DNA of 64,000 nt from Eucommia ulmoides (Eukaryota; Streptophyta; Magnoliopsida; Garryales; Eucommiaceae), in contig CM028336.1 in the NCBI GenBank assembly GCA_016647705.1, forward strand, positions 16,628,880 through 16,692,879. The letters run 5' to 3'. Positions 1 to 11,638 of this stretch are shown piece after piece. Each line of letters starts with the position of its first letter. Positions within the stretch are counted from its first letter, which is position 1. The notes under the pieces were generated by a model. The model ran no database searches and had not been told where the DNA came from. It saw only the letters and a program-made list of their open reading frames with translations. The translations under genes were made by a program, and so were the position numbers.

Positions 1-219
1 ACCACTGAGAAAACTTTTTAGTTCAGAGATTCTACGTAGATAATCTCCTGTAATGATCATGTCGTCCACATATAGTAGAAAGAGGATAATGTCGCCGTCA
101 ATTTGATAACTAAACAAGATAGAATCATAAGCACTAGATGTGAACCCGAACTGGTGGATGATGGTGCTGAATTTTGTAAACCAAGCACGCAGAGTTTGTT
201 TGAGACCATAGGGGATGCT
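1..219 (-). pseudogene. Ty1/copia reverse transcriptase fragment
   Basis: Read on the minus strand, this edge segment encodes the middle of a copia-type reverse transcriptase. It contains a GLKQTLRAWFTKF block (usually GLKQ-PRAWY-K), then a stretch ending in LLYVDDMIITG, where YVDD is the catalytic motif of the polymerase palm. It then runs into an LRRISELKSFLS block typical of the same domain. The frame is open as far as the window edge, so the 3' part of the element lies outside. Upstream coding sequence is lost at about 219, where unrelated LTR-like DNA begins. It opposes the second copia relic (415-2440), so these are separate insertions. Confidence 0.85.
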
Positions 220-414
220 AATGTAATAATAGGCTTGGCCCACTTGGCCCATTAGGGTAAAACCTTAACCTCCACTTTCCTTATAAATACTTGTGTATAG
301 CGTTGTATTCTTTGTATCACTTCTCATAATATCAATACATGATTAATTCTTTTACTTCTTAATCATCTTAATAGTATTGTTGTTGTTATCTCATTTGTTC
401 GTTAGTGTCATATT
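220..414 (+). repeat. LTR-like segment between two copia relics
   Basis: Non-coding. It holds a TATA-like CCTTATAAATACTTG around 280-295 followed by a T-rich stretch, a layout common in plant copia LTRs. It lies between two oppositely oriented copia relics and is most simply a leftover LTR piece. No paired LTR copy or TSD is visible, so this is inference. Confidence 0.35.
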
Positions 415-2017
415 TCTCAGATGAATGTTAGAAATACTTTCTTGAATAACAATCTTCAACAAGTTTATATGGTCCCCCTTCCCTCCCGCCTAATGTTGCT
501 CATAATCATGGAGAAGTTTGCAAGTTTAAAAAAGTCCTATTTTATCTTAAACATGCATCTCGAGCATGATTTGTGAAGTTTTCTATTATTATTACTTTTC
601 TTAATTTTTGTGCTAGTAATCATGATTCTGATTTCATTATATGTTGATGACATGATTATTACTGTTGATGAGATAGTAGAGTTGAAGTCAGAATTGACAT
701 TCTTGAGTGTGCATGTCTCTCTGATACTAGGACAATTGATACTTCTCTAAAGGTCAATGTTCGATATTCACCTTTTGATGGTACTAATTTGTCATATCCT
801 ACTGTTGGTAGTTTTATATGTCTCACTCCTACTCGGCAAGACATTTCCCACGTTGTTCACATTGCCAATCAATTTTTTCTTTTCTCCATTACATTTCATT
901 GGGCTATTGTTCTTTGAATCTTTCAATATCTTTGGGGCACCATCTTTCAGTGTCTTTATTTCAATCAACCACATCTTTTGAAATACGTGCATGGTCTGAT
1001 GTTTATTTGGCCAGTGATCCCATAGATCATAAGTCTATCATTGAGTTCTTAACATTCTTGGATAATTATCTTATTTCTTGGAAAAGCAAGAAACAAAGTG
1101 TTGTTTCTAGATCTTCAACGAAAACTGAGCATCGTGCGAGGGAATCCACTACTACCAAGATAGTTAGGTTACATCAATGTTTTAAAACCCAGATCGGACC
1201 GGCTGGTTCAACCGGTTGAACCATCGACCGGCCCAAATTCCGGTTCGGTTATACCTCTAAAATCGTTTTACCCTTAAAACCGGTTCTACTATCGAACTGT
1301 GAACTGTTCCGATTTTTGATGAACCGGCCAATTTTTCTTCATTCCCCATTCTCTTGCAATAAATGCTGCCTTCTCCTCGTCTGTGTTTTTCTCTCTCAAA
1401 CCCATCGATACTGCTCAAACTATGACGGTAAGGTAGCTTAGGAGATTTGAAAGAGGGGTATCAGAGAGGGATATTTTTGGACACGATCGATCGTTGGACC
1501 GCCAATCAACCACCACTGACCAATGCCATCCAAACCATAGTCGAACTTCACTGGGTACGATTGATCGCCGACCTCCCTTGTATCGTCGTCGTTAGGGTTG
1601 CAGCGACAAAGAAAGGGAAACGGAGTGAGAAAAAGCAAGAGAGAGAGGGAGAGAGCCTGCGATAAAACCCTATGATATTGAAGACGGTTTGCTATTTACC
1701 AAAAAAAAAAAAAAACAGGTCTGATGGAAAGATGACAGCCGCGTGTTAAAGCAATGTCAGTGTGTTGTAACTTGTAAAAGCTACTCTAGCTGAGCCCCTA
1801 TCCACATTTGCAAAGGATTTGGTTAGATCTTTTGTTTTTTTATTTTTTTATTTTTTACTTTTTGTTTTCATTTGTTGTGTTCCATGTGTACTGCTTTTTT
1901 TGTTTTGATTGTTTTTATATTTTTCATTCATTGTTGTCTATTTTTCTTTTTTTGGTTCCTTTTGATCTTTTTTCATCTACTATATATATTTGTCTTCATT
2001 TACTATATATATTTTTC

Positions 2018-2055
<38 letters not shown>

Positions 2056-2440
2056 TAATGACGTAATTATGACGTCACCGGTTTAACCGCGGTTTGCCTA
2101 CCGGTTGAACCAGTGACCCTTGACCCGGTGACTTTTCCGGTTCAACGTCCGGTTCGGTTTTAAAAACATTGGGTTACGTAGCCTACTTGTAGATATAGAC
2201 ATTTTTCTTTCTCATCATACTCCTATGTATTGTGATAACAAATGTATTCAAATTGCTTAAATTCGTTTTGCATGAACGGACCAAACACACCGAGACTGAT
2301 TTCGTCATCGCCCTTAGTATGACATTATTATTTTGTCTTTTATTTCTTCTTTTATAATGGTTGCAAACTTGTTTACCAAGTCGCATTTTTATTTTGTAGT
2401 TTGAAAACTCTCGATATTTCTTGCTACCACTATGTGAATC
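415..2440 (+). pseudogene. Degenerate Ty1/copia reverse transcriptase-RNase H relic, split by a hAT element
   Basis: Coding remains of a copia pol on the + strand, broken by many frameshifts. At 421 a block reads NTFLNNNLQQVYMVP (family: NAFLNGDL-EEVYM-PP). The RT YVDDM motif follows near 640-655. A YSPFDGTNLSYPTVGS block lies near 765-810. The RNase H domain near 990-1160 reads WSDVYLASDPIDHKS and ISWKSKKQSVVSRSSTKTE. The frame is interrupted at 1174 by the 997-bp hAT insertion and resumes at 2172 with SLLVDIDIF, MYCDNKCIQIA and HERTKHTETDFVIA, which are RNase H C-terminal signatures. Loss of RT middle residues, stops and frameshifts make it non-functional. Flanking LTRs are not recognised. 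Confidence 0.85.
1175..2171. mobile_element. Non-autonomous hAT element (CAATG ends, 8-bp TSD)
   Basis: The element starts CAATGTTTTAAAAC and ends with the inverse, GTTTTAAAAACATTG, giving short terminal inverted repeats of hAT type. It is flanked by 8-bp duplications, GGTTACAT (1167-1174) and GGTTACGT (2172-2179), with one mismatch. Removing it rejoins the copia RNase H reading frame on either side, which independently proves the insertion. Both subterminal regions are dense in CCGGTT/AACCGG words, as expected of transposase-binding subterminal repeats. No transposase is seen; the interior includes a T-rich and CT/AT microsatellite stretch (about 1830-2057). It shares end sequences with the element at 14268-16693. 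Confidence 0.9.
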
Positions 2441-3750
2441 TAAGGAACATTACAGGTATTATATTTATCTACTTCAATTTAAAAAGACGATTGGTGTTTT
2501 GGACCAATTTCGAAATACCCATTATGCCCTTGCAAACTAAAGCCTTCAACCATCACTCTTGCAGACATAATACACATGTGCCATTACCCTTCACTAACAA
2601 CAAAACCAAAATCAACCGTCACCAACTCACGCCAAAAGTCGCTAACCTCTACCACAAACCCAAAATCAACTTCGTCGCTCTTCTTCCTCCAACTTCCATC
2701 GAGATCGGTGCAGCGTACATTCAACAACATCGCTTCCATCACAAAAAATCTGCCACAATTTGCCGACATTGACTGGGAAACAAAGGTGACTTTGTCTCTA
2801 CCTCCTCCTTTCCCTTGCGACTTTCCCTAGTGTATCACATGCTTTCTGAATTTAGTATATACTGCATGACCAGTATTACTCAAACATGGTTTGTACAACC
2901 ATGTTTTACAAACCATCTATTTATGCGTGTTACTCAAACATGATTTGTACAGATGAAGGATGCAGGAGGAGTAAACAAAAATTACAGTCATTTTGAGTAT
3001 TTCGCTGTTGAAAGTAGAGGCAGTGTAAGCCAGTCCAACTATAGGCAAATTTCAGTTCCCTGTTTTAAGGTAGGTAATTATTTCTTTGCATTTATTTTCA
3101 CTTTTTTTAGTACAAATTTACATAGTTTCTTTTATGATTTCAGTGTCCATGGTCTTTTTCCATTACAATTGAAGAGTACGGAATACAGGCGCCAAGTATT
3201 GTTGTTCCTGCCAAAGAACAATAGGTCAGCTTATTTCATTTAACCTTGAGTTTATTGGATTCCTTATACTACATTTTAAAAAATCCCTTTCAATTTTTTT
3301 TTTGTCTAGAAAAGCATCGCCCCTATGAAGTCTCACTTTTGTTTTTGAACAAGTAGCATGGTCTACTTGTCCTCATTTTGTTGATGGGTTGAGTCGAAAG
3401 AATATTTTGTTAAGGTCAAAAGGGCATCTATGTACCTTACAAAATGGAACAACCTAAAGCAACTAACGACTTAACATATGACGATGGTTATTGCTTGAAA
3501 ATTTCACATACTTGCTAAATTCATTTTTTAAAAATTTTGAAAAAAAAAAAAATACATTTTCACCCTTTTGCCTTTTTCCTCTAAAAGAAATTTATACGAG
3601 GTTCTTTGTGGAATAGGATATAGGCCAACTGGTTATGCTCTTTTTCTAGCGGTTTACGCTGGATTAGAAGTAGTCATTGCTTCATGTTTTTGTCTTGTTC
3701 AAGGTTTTAGATATTGATGGGAAAATGCATCAAATTGACTCTGAATTGAT
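2441..3750. other. No recognised gene
   Basis: No protein family recognised on either strand. A 22-bp word beginning TACTCAAACATG occurs at about 2876 and again at about 2932 with two differences, and the first copy is part of a local palindrome around ACATGGTTTGTACAACCATGT. Two short poly-A runs lie near 3290 and 3540. The right part directly precedes the CLC-like fragment and may contain decayed exons of it that I cannot read. Confidence 0.5.
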
Positions 3751-4141
3751 GAAATTTTGCATACTGGGAAAACAGTATCAATGCCTGGAATATGCCTTCT
3801 GGCTCAATTATCAGGTGCCAAACTCATGGCCACTGCTTTATACAAGGGATCTGGGCTTTTTGGTGGCCTCTATGCGCCTAGTTTGATGATTGGTGCTGTT
3901 GTGGGTGCTATTTTCGGGGGTTCAGCCGGAGAACTAATTAATTCTGCCATTCCAGGATATACTGTTGTTGTTGAGCCACAGGCTTATGCCCTAGTAGTGT
4001 TTCTGTTTTCCAACAGGTTATTGAATGTTTAAGTTGTCTCTCTGTTTCTGAATGCAAATTTTGGTCATTTTGTAGGTTGGGATGACTGCTACTTTGGCTT
4101 CGGTTTGTTCTGTGCCTCTGACTTCAGTCCTGCTTAATTAG
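3751..4141 (+). pseudogene. CLC-f-like chloride channel gene fragment
   Basis: Two exon-like blocks of a plant CLC-f/e-type anion channel or transporter (voltage-gated chloride channel family, membrane protein). Block 1 (3751-3993) encodes EILHTGKTVSMPGICLLAQ and then GSGLFGGLYAPSLMIGA, the family's conserved G-x-x-x-P pore motif, then FGGSAGELINSAIPG and EPQAYAL. Block 2 (4076-4138) reads VGMTATLASVCSVPLTSVLL. A canonical GT...AG intron (3994-4075) joins them in frame. The reading frame then hits a TAG at 4139-4141 where the family has LLLFELTKDYR, so the gene is broken. The N-terminal half, later helices and CBS domains are missing; one CBS exon of the same family lies on the opposite strand at 38644. 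Raffinose-synthase sequence starts about 110 bp downstream. Confidence 0.85.
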
Positions 4142-4253
4142 GAGCTTGATTTCAAAAGTATCCATGTAGATATGGCGTGTCAAGTCCCAATCAAGTCATA
4201 CATTGTCCGCTTAATTAGGAGCTTGCGTGGCGCCACATTTGATGTTGGGCAGC

Positions 4254-6293
4254 TGCATTCTCTCCAACGTTCATGACAACATTATAGTAACTCCGTCCGT
4301 CGGAGAGTCCTTTATTAATGGCGCCTTCATCGGTGTTCGATCCGATCAAATTGGTTGTCACATAGTGTTCCCTGTGGGAAAGCTCGAGTAAATTTTTCTT
4401 CATTAACTCTATCTTCGCTTTCATGATAGTCCCCTTTAACTGTTCTACACCACCACCACCCCAAAAAAAAATAAAATCGGGATCACTCTAAATATATGAT
4501 TTCATAGTAGGGGATAGAGTGTTTTTTTTTTTGTTTGTTTTTTTATAAGATTAGCAGGCAATGTATGAAATTGGTGCGGGGTTTCATTTTTTTTTTCTGA
4601 TGTTTATTTTGCAGAGGGCTACGATTTATGTGCTATTTCCAATTCAAGATGTGGTGGATGACACAGAGAATGGGCTCTTCCGGTGAAGACATACCCTTTG
4701 AAACTCAATTTTTTATCGTCAAAGGACGTCTGATTATTTTCCCTCCCCATTGACCTCTTCAATAACTATAAATCCCCCTATTTGCAAAAAAAACATACAT
4801 GCATATATATAATAAAATAACATTATACATGTCCCATGTCCCAAAACTTGTAGTCTAATGAATATGTATCTAATCTCCCTTGTGAATATGTATCAGTTGA
4901 AAGACATTTGCAGACCTTCTGTCATCGTGATCGAAAGAAGGTATATTACATCAACCTTCGCAAAATTCACTAATTTTAATATGAATGTGAGTCATGATCT
5001 TATGAAGTCTGTTTCTTTTCTTGTTTATTGTTTAGATGTTAGACATGTTGAACTGCTTTGGATGGTGCACATGGGACGCTTTCTACACGGATGTTACCTC
5101 CAAGGGAGACAAACAAGGATTGGAGAGGTAATAGACATCTACACTACACCAAGGTCGACCATGAGAAACTAGAGACGCTAAGCGAAATTTCGAAACGGGT
5201 CCATCAATGTCTAAATATTTTTTACTAATAATTCTTTCAAAAAGTTAAAATTTTTATAAAAAATATGATAGTTGACATAGTGATTGAACAAAAATCGAGA
5301 CTATTTTTTTTTTTTTTTTTAATTTGACATGATATTAGTAAAAAAAAAAAAATTGAAAAAAAAAAAGGCAAGGGTCAATTTGAAGGAGAACCAACACCTA
5401 GGCAACTGCGTTGGTAGCCTTGCCTCAGGGCTGGCCTTGCACTACCCCCAACATTCTTATACTTTGAACAAGACTTAATTGGTTGATTATAGCATGATTG
5501 GAAGGTATTAACTTGTGTATTACCTTATTTTTTGTAGTTTGGAGAAATGCGGGATACCTCCGAAGTTTGTTATCATAGATGATGGATGCCAATCGGCCGG
5601 TATGGATCTAATCAGTGTTGAATCCAAAGCTGATAATACGACAAAGTCAGCACTTAAATTTTATTTTATTTTTAACAATGTTAAAATTGTGAAATTTAGT
5701 TTCATTGTCTAACAATTAATGGTCAATTTTGTGTTTGTTTTCAGCTTCCCCAACAGGTTAACTCATATAAAAAGAGAACCACAAATTTCAGAAAGAGGGA
5801 AAAGAAGGCCACAAGGTAGAGGATCCAGCAATGGGACTTCGCCATATTGTACTAAAATCAAAGATAAACACGCTCTGAAGTACGATTTCACTTGTTCATT
5901 TTAAACTGCATCATTTTAGTCTGCAATGCACTTATCTCATAGGAATATATCTATAGGTATGTCTATGTGTGGCACGCAATAACTGGCTACTGGGGAGGCG
6001 TAAGGCATGGGGTTTCTAAAATAGAACACTATGAATCCAAGTTGGCTTATCCCATTTCTTCTCCTGGGGTTAAGTCAAATGAACCTTGTGATGCTTTGGA
6101 TAACATTACTACCAACAGTCTAGGCCTTGTGAACCATGAAAAAGTTTTAAATTTCTACAATGAACTGCACTCCTACCTTGCTTCTGCTGGTATCAATGGG
6201 GTCAAAGTCGATGTTCAGAACATCCTTCAAACACTTGGAGCTGGCAATGGCGGAATAGCGAGACTTGCTAGAAAATATCATCAGGCATCTTAA
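4254..6293 (+). pseudogene. Raffinose synthase / alkaline alpha-galactosidase-like (GH36) pseudogene
   Basis: Exon-like pieces match plant galactinol-sucrose galactosyltransferase proteins: 4254-4387 (VHDNIIVTPSVGESFINGAF), 4615-about 4722 ([20 protein letters not shown]), 4896-4940 (VERHLQTFCHRDRKK), 5036-5127 ([20 protein letters not shown]), 5538-5645 (GIPPKFVIIDDGCQS), 5745-5879 and 5957-6293 ([14 protein letters not shown], then [19 protein letters not shown]). The junctions I checked have GT-AG introns that keep phase. The presumed catalytic KVDVQ aspartate is present, but the usual DDGWQ tryptophan is cysteine. Exon 5745-5879 is read out of frame between two compensating one-base indels. 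About 120 residues are missing between 4722 and 4896, and coding stops at YHQAS at 6293, so the C-terminal part is absent. The start codon region is also not seen. Relic, not a working enzyme. Confidence 0.88.
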
Positions 6294-8275
6294 CATCCCT
6301 ATCAAACAATGGATAATTGATCTTGACAGTATAGGTACCAAGCAAATCCTTTAAGATAATGGCAAAAAACTTTAAGTTGACTTCACTTGCCTACGGCATC
6401 TACAGATGGCACTTTCCTAGCATTGAGTGTCGAAACTATTTTCTTAACCTCTTCAGTAGTACCATTTTTCAAAGAACATTCAACTCAAACTATTAATAAT
6501 GTTTCACACTACAAGTAATACACTCCAACAAAATTTGTGAATAGTAAGTTAAATTCGATCTGACTTATCATATACAAAAGGTTCAATAATCTTTCAGTTA
6601 ATCAGATTCATAAATTAAGGACAAAAACAAATTCAAACAATGATCAATATAACCCAAGATTAATAGTTTAATAAAAGGCCATTTAAGTCGCAAGCATTTA
6701 AGGGTGCATAGAGGAGAATGTATGATAGGACTTTAACTTTCAGAGTCATCAAATGCATCGTAAGACATGTGATTAGTTAGTAGTTTAATCTTGATGAAGA
6801 AACCAATGAAAGAACATACTTGAGCACTATTTTGAGCAACAACACCGCTCATTGCAATATGCCTAAATAAAATAGAAATATCATAAAATTATATAGCCGA
6901 GTGACATTAATTTAGCCCATCTAATTGAAGACTAAATAAGAAATAGAAATCAAAATTACAAAAAAAAAAATAGAGATTAGAGAGGAAGATAAACACTCAA
7001 TTATCAAAACTAAAAACCGTGATTCGATGACTTTAAACAGTGTGCCAAACAAATCACACTAGAAACAACAAAAGAACAATATTATAAATCATCACGACTA
7101 AAATAATATTAGAAGAATAAAAATAAAAGAAGATATAGAACTCCGAAAACTAAATATTGTTAATTGTCATAACAATAAGATAAGTAATTGAATACCTTTC
7201 ATTCAAGAAAAAATCAATAATTCTATACAACTGCTTTACTTCTTCAGTTTAACTTGCATAACCTAAAACAATTTTATACAAATAAAATTGTACTTGCAGT
7301 GTAATAATTTTAAAATTGAGTTTAGGTTAAAAAATATATAATTGGAGTAATAGATTTTTTTATATAGTTAAAATTTAAACATAGTTTCGACAAAAATAAA
7401 TCCTTACCGAACAAAGACGTCTAATGGCCACCGAAACTGGATCAAGGCAAGCCTACCAAAAAAAAACTAAAATCCTAACAATCCATGAGTGAAATAGATA
7501 TGGCATCTTATTTTTTAGGGAATATTCGATGGGATTTTAGATAAAATATGTATAAGAAAGAAAGAAAAAAAAAATCTGAAAGAGATACATAAAAATATAA
7601 ATTTGAAAAAACAAATCGAAGCATTGTAACAATGGCCTCATACCTATAAACAAGCAGTTTTTTCTGGTTTTTATTGTGGCCTAAGCAATCCATTCCACAG
7701 CCACCATGTCTTTTCATGCTAATGTGTACCCTTTTGATGTAAAAAATAAAAATAAATAATCATATAAAAATATAAATGAGAGAAACCCAATATAGGCATG
7801 TCAGTATATTGAAATTCACTGCTTGGTCTTTCTAGGCAACATGGAATGTCCTATATTTTTCTCCCTAGAATACCATTTCCTTAAACACCAAGCCATGAAA
7901 CAAACTAATTGAAGTAAATTGATAGTCCAAACCAATTTTGAATTTGAATCTATCTATGAGATTGAAACAAATCTATTGAAAGTAAGAATAAATGAATGAT
8001 TGAACCAAATCTATTGACAATAACATAAAAAACAAATATTCTATGGCTTTTGCAACCTGCAACTCATAAGAAAATTGTTTAAGATTTTGGATCTTTAAAT
8101 ATAAAAATAAATTAAGTTTGAAATCTTAAAAAATAAAATTCAACATTTAACTAATCAATTTAAGTAAATTTATTGAGAAATTGAATTTACCTTAATTACT
8201 AGCCTTAATTAGCTTGTCATGATTGTTCTTCAAATGAATAAAAGAAAGAAAAAGATAGAAATAGAGCTTAAGAGA
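6294..8275. other. AT-rich intergenic stretch, nothing recognised
   Basis: No coding family, RNA gene or bordered mobile element could be recognised. The sequence is AT-rich with short A/T homopolymers. A small open stretch near 7620-7720 on the minus strand has no recognisable family. Confidence 0.5.
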
Positions 8276-8355
8276 AGAGGTTACATGATACAAGCAACCA
8301 TGGTATCCATGATAATTCTGCAAAGAGGTTACATGATACATGCAATCATGGCATC
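8276..8355 (+). repeat. Short tandem repeat interrupted by an LTR retrotransposon
   Basis: A unit of about 49 bp beginning GAGGTTACATGATACA occurs at about 8276 and 8325, containing CATGGTATCCATGATAATTC in the first copy. The second copy stops at CATGGCATC, and the continuation CCATGATTATTCTG is found at about 11637, just after the retrotransposon. The element at 8356-11633 therefore inserted into the second copy. Confidence 0.7.
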
Positions 8356-9330
8356 TGTTAGTCCCTAACAACGCTGGAAGACTAAACAGCACCGACTTGG
8401 TGCACTTTGCTACCAGACACAGTGTATGCGGCACAGATGGGGTCATTGGTAAGGACAACACCAACTTGGTGTACGTCAGTGGGCTTAGGCGTTGTGGCAC
8501 AGTTCCGACGGGTGTTAGGCAGTAAGAAGGCCTTGGTGCAGTATCGAGGCAAAGTGGCACAATGTAGGCGCAATGCTACGTTGTAAATAGTGTCATGTAT
8601 GTGGCATAACGGACTGTTGGGAACGGCAGTGCATTTTGGTGCAGAAAATCCATACGGCATTGAGACGTCGTTTGGCGCAATGACACGACGAGACAGAACA
8701 TGGGCACAACGACGCGTTCTGGCCATGCAAGTGGCGTGGCAAGACGTTGGAGAACGTCGGCTTGACTATGGAACGATATGGTAATGAGGTAGGCTGTTGG
8801 GACAATGCAAAAAGCTGGAAGAAAGCTGAGCTCGTGGTGAGCTGATGGACTGGTGGTTACCAAGAAGTTCTGGACAGTTTTTTATGCCAGTTTTGATTAG
8901 TTTTCAGACAGGAAAACTAACTCTTGTGGGCTTGACATGTGTCAGGATAGATGTCGGTTGTCTACCTAGGCAGTTAGGGCTGTTAACTGTTGTCTTCTCC
9001 TATAAATTGTCATTGTTTGGGTCTATTTTTTACTGGTGAATGTTTAGTGGCGGATTTTACAAACCATAGATATAAATTGGATCCTTGTAACCCGAGTTAA
9101 ATAATTCAAGGTTGGGTTTTCCTATAAACGTTATTGTGTCATTGCGTGGGTGCATTGCTGGTACTATTTCGGTATATTCTTGGTTGTATTACGTTTCAGG
9201 AACATGTGTGTTTTACATACGAGTCAGTGTAATTCCGTTGTGTGGCAGGACATTCACGGGGTTACTAGTTGTCGGTGCAACTAGACCATCACACGATTAC
9301 ATTTTGCGGTAAAAATTTCACCCTGTGACA
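8356..9330 (+). repeat. 5' LTR of the gag-only retrotransposon
   Basis: Starts TGTTAGTCCC and ends CCCTGTGACA. It pairs along its whole length with 10657-11633. A TATA-like TATAAATTG lies near 9001. Confidence 0.92.
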
Positions 9331-9349
9331 ATGAGTATCAGAGTAGAAT

Positions 9350-10200
9350 GGCTCCTGCGTTGAGTGTGAGCAGTCAACTGGAAGTATTGGAAGACTACGT
9401 CAGTATGCCACTGACGGACGGTGAGGTGAACCTGTATGTGCAGAATGCTGAACTGAGGGTCGATGTTGCGAATCTTTGAAACTTCTTCGAAGAATTATGT
9501 ACCGACACGTCGACCAGAATCACGTCCATGGCGGAGGAGATGATTGAGCCGGCTAATGTTTTGAAAACCAACTTCAAGAGCGTTGAGGATGAAGTTGTTG
9601 TTTTAAAGAAAGACATTGTTGGGTAGTGCACGTCATAGGACGGACTAGTACGGATGAAGGTGCTGAAGCCAACAGAGTACCAATGGACCAGTACAGTTGA
9701 AAATGGCTTGAGATCAATTGCGAAAACTCAGGCACACAGGATCGGTGCGTGAATATGTGAAGGAATTCATATCCTTGCTGTTGGATGTGAAAATATGTCG
9801 GGAGATGACAAGTTCTTCAATTTTACCTCTAGCTTGCAACCGTGGGCGTAAGCAAAACTGAGACGGTAGGGCATGCGGGATTTGCTAATTGCTGTGGTGG
9901 CGGCAGACAACCTAATCGACTACAACTTGACATGAGACGGTAGCGGATCAAACCTGAAGTCAGATAGGAAAGGCAAGGAAAAAATGAACGAAGGCACGAA
10001 GGAAGAGAAGAACAAAGGCGTGGAGGCCAATGTTTCTGAGGGTCCATGTTCAAAAATTACAACCAATGACGGCTGCGGGTAAGAGCTGAGGTTGTTTTAT
10101 TTGCGACGATCCATATCGAGCAAGAGACTGTACAAAGATAGAAAAGTTGACGGCACTGGTTCGGGAGGAATCAGACGATGAAGGCTTTGGACGGGAAATA
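9350..10200 (+). pseudogene. Degenerate gag with zinc knuckle
   Basis: Retrotransposon gag remains. Around 9740-9830 one frame reads SVREYVKEFISLLLDVK, typical of the gag capsid region (REYVKEF-SLMLDV). An acidic/lysine-rich linker near 9960-10030 follows. A zinc-knuckle remnant at about 10095-10135 reads CFICDDPYRARDC, with the usual CX2CX4HX4C spacing but tyrosine in place of histidine. ESDDE follows. Several frameshifts break the frame. No pol domain follows before the 3' LTR. In a working element this protein would package the RNA. Confidence 0.75.
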
Positions 10201-10656
10201 GCGCACGTTGGTACAATGTTGCTGGTGGACAATAATATGCAGACCGGGGGTGGTCTGAAAACGGGTATGTAATGAACCTGATTTGGGGCGTAGGATGCTG
10301 GAAACTGTCCTATGTCTCGTGTTATAAAATAACTAGAGGCGGCTAGTTATCAAGGGGTTTCCAAACGAGGTTGTTGTGGTAGCAACGGGGCTGGTGGTTA
10401 GTCTTGTCACGGAAGGTGTTCTATGACAAATACGTTGTAGGGAGTTGCAACGAACCGGTAGAAGTCTGCGGGCAGATTGAGAAGACTGTGGCGGACAAAA
10501 TTAACAAACATGTTGCAGTGAGTTGCAATGAATTGAGACGGCTGCTAACAGATTGAAGACTGTGGTAGAATGGTTGGTATCGGAATATGCCAAAACCAGT
10601 AGAACATGCTGGGATCAATCCGACGAGGATGTCAGATTCTTTTGGTGGGGGTGGTT

Positions 10657-11633
10657 TGTTAGCCCCTAATAATGCTGGAGGACCAAACAGCACCGACTTG
10701 GTGCACTTTGCTACCGGACACTATGTATGCTGCACGGATGGGGTCATTGGCAAGGACGACACTGACTTGGTATACGTCGGTGGGTTGAGGTGTTGTAGTA
10801 CAACACTGGCGGGTGTTGGGTAGTAGAAGACCTTGGTGCAGTACCGAGGCAAAGCGGCACAACGTAGGCACAACACTACGTTGTAAAAAGTGTAATGTGT
10901 GTAGCATGACAGACTATTGGGAACGACGGTGCATTTTGGTGCGAAAAATACATACAGCGTTGGGACATCGTTTGGCGCAATGATGCGATGAGACAAAACG
11001 TGGGCGCAACGACGCGTTTTGGCCATGCAGGCGGCATAGCAAGAAGTTGGAGAACGTCGGCTTAACTATGGAACGAGATGGCAACGAAGCAAGCTGTTGG
11101 GACAGTGCAAAAACACTAGAAGAAAGTTGAGCTCGTGGTGAGTTAATGGATTGGTGGTTACCAAGAAGTTCTGGACAATTTTCTGTGGCAGTTTTGGTTA
11201 GTTTTCAGACAGGAAAACTAACTCTTGTGGGTTTGACATGTGTCGGGATATATGTCGGTTGTCTGCCTAGGCAGTTGGGGTTGTTAACTGTTGTCTTCTC
11301 CTATAAATTGTCATTATTTGGGTCTATTTTTTACTAGTGAATGTTTAGTGGTGGATTTTACAGACCATAGATGTAAATTGGTTCCTTGTAACCCGAGTTA
11401 AATAATATAAGGTTGGGTTTTCCCGTAAACGTTATTGTGTCGTTGCGTGGGTGCGTTGTTGGTACTATTTTAGTATATTCTCGGTTGTATTACGTTGCAG
11501 GAACATGTGTGTTTTACATACGAGTCGATGTAATTTCGTTGCATGACAGGACATTCACAAGGCTGCTAGTTGTCGGTGCAATTAGGCCATCACACGGTTA
11601 CGATTTTTGCAGTAAAAATTTAACCCTGTGACA
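10657..11633 (+). repeat. 3' LTR of the gag-only retrotransposon
   Basis: Starts TGTTAGCCCC and ends CCCTGTGACA, immediately followed by the TSD GCATC. Direct partner of 8356-9330. Confidence 0.92.
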
Positions 11634-11638
11634 GCATC

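Larger units (their letters stand above)
8356..11633 (+). mobile_element. Gag-only LTR retrotransposon with paired LTRs and 5-bp TSD
   Basis: Two direct LTRs (8356-9330, 975 bp; 10657-11633, 977 bp) start TGTTAG and end CTGTGACA. GCATC is duplicated exactly on both sides (8351-8355 and 11634-11638). A purine-rich TTTTGGTGGGGGTGG precedes the 3' LTR, and a methionine-tRNA-like primer site (TGAGTATCAGAGT) follows the 5' LTR. The 1326-bp interior has gag-like sequence but no protease, RT, RNase H or integrase, so the element is non-autonomous. Each LTR contains TCCTATAAATTGTCATT, a plausible TATA region. The LTRs differ by many substitutions, so the insertion is not recent. Confidence 0.92.

Noticed and set aside
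1808-2086. Hydrophobic open frames resembling a membrane protein
   Set aside because: T-rich and microsatellite DNA inside a hAT element; hydrophobicity follows from TTT/TTA codons.
8376-8865. Overlapping open frames on both strands near 8.4-8.9 kb and again at 10.6-11.0 kb
   Set aside because: They are shadows inside the two LTR copies; the duplication reflects LTR identity, not a gene pair.
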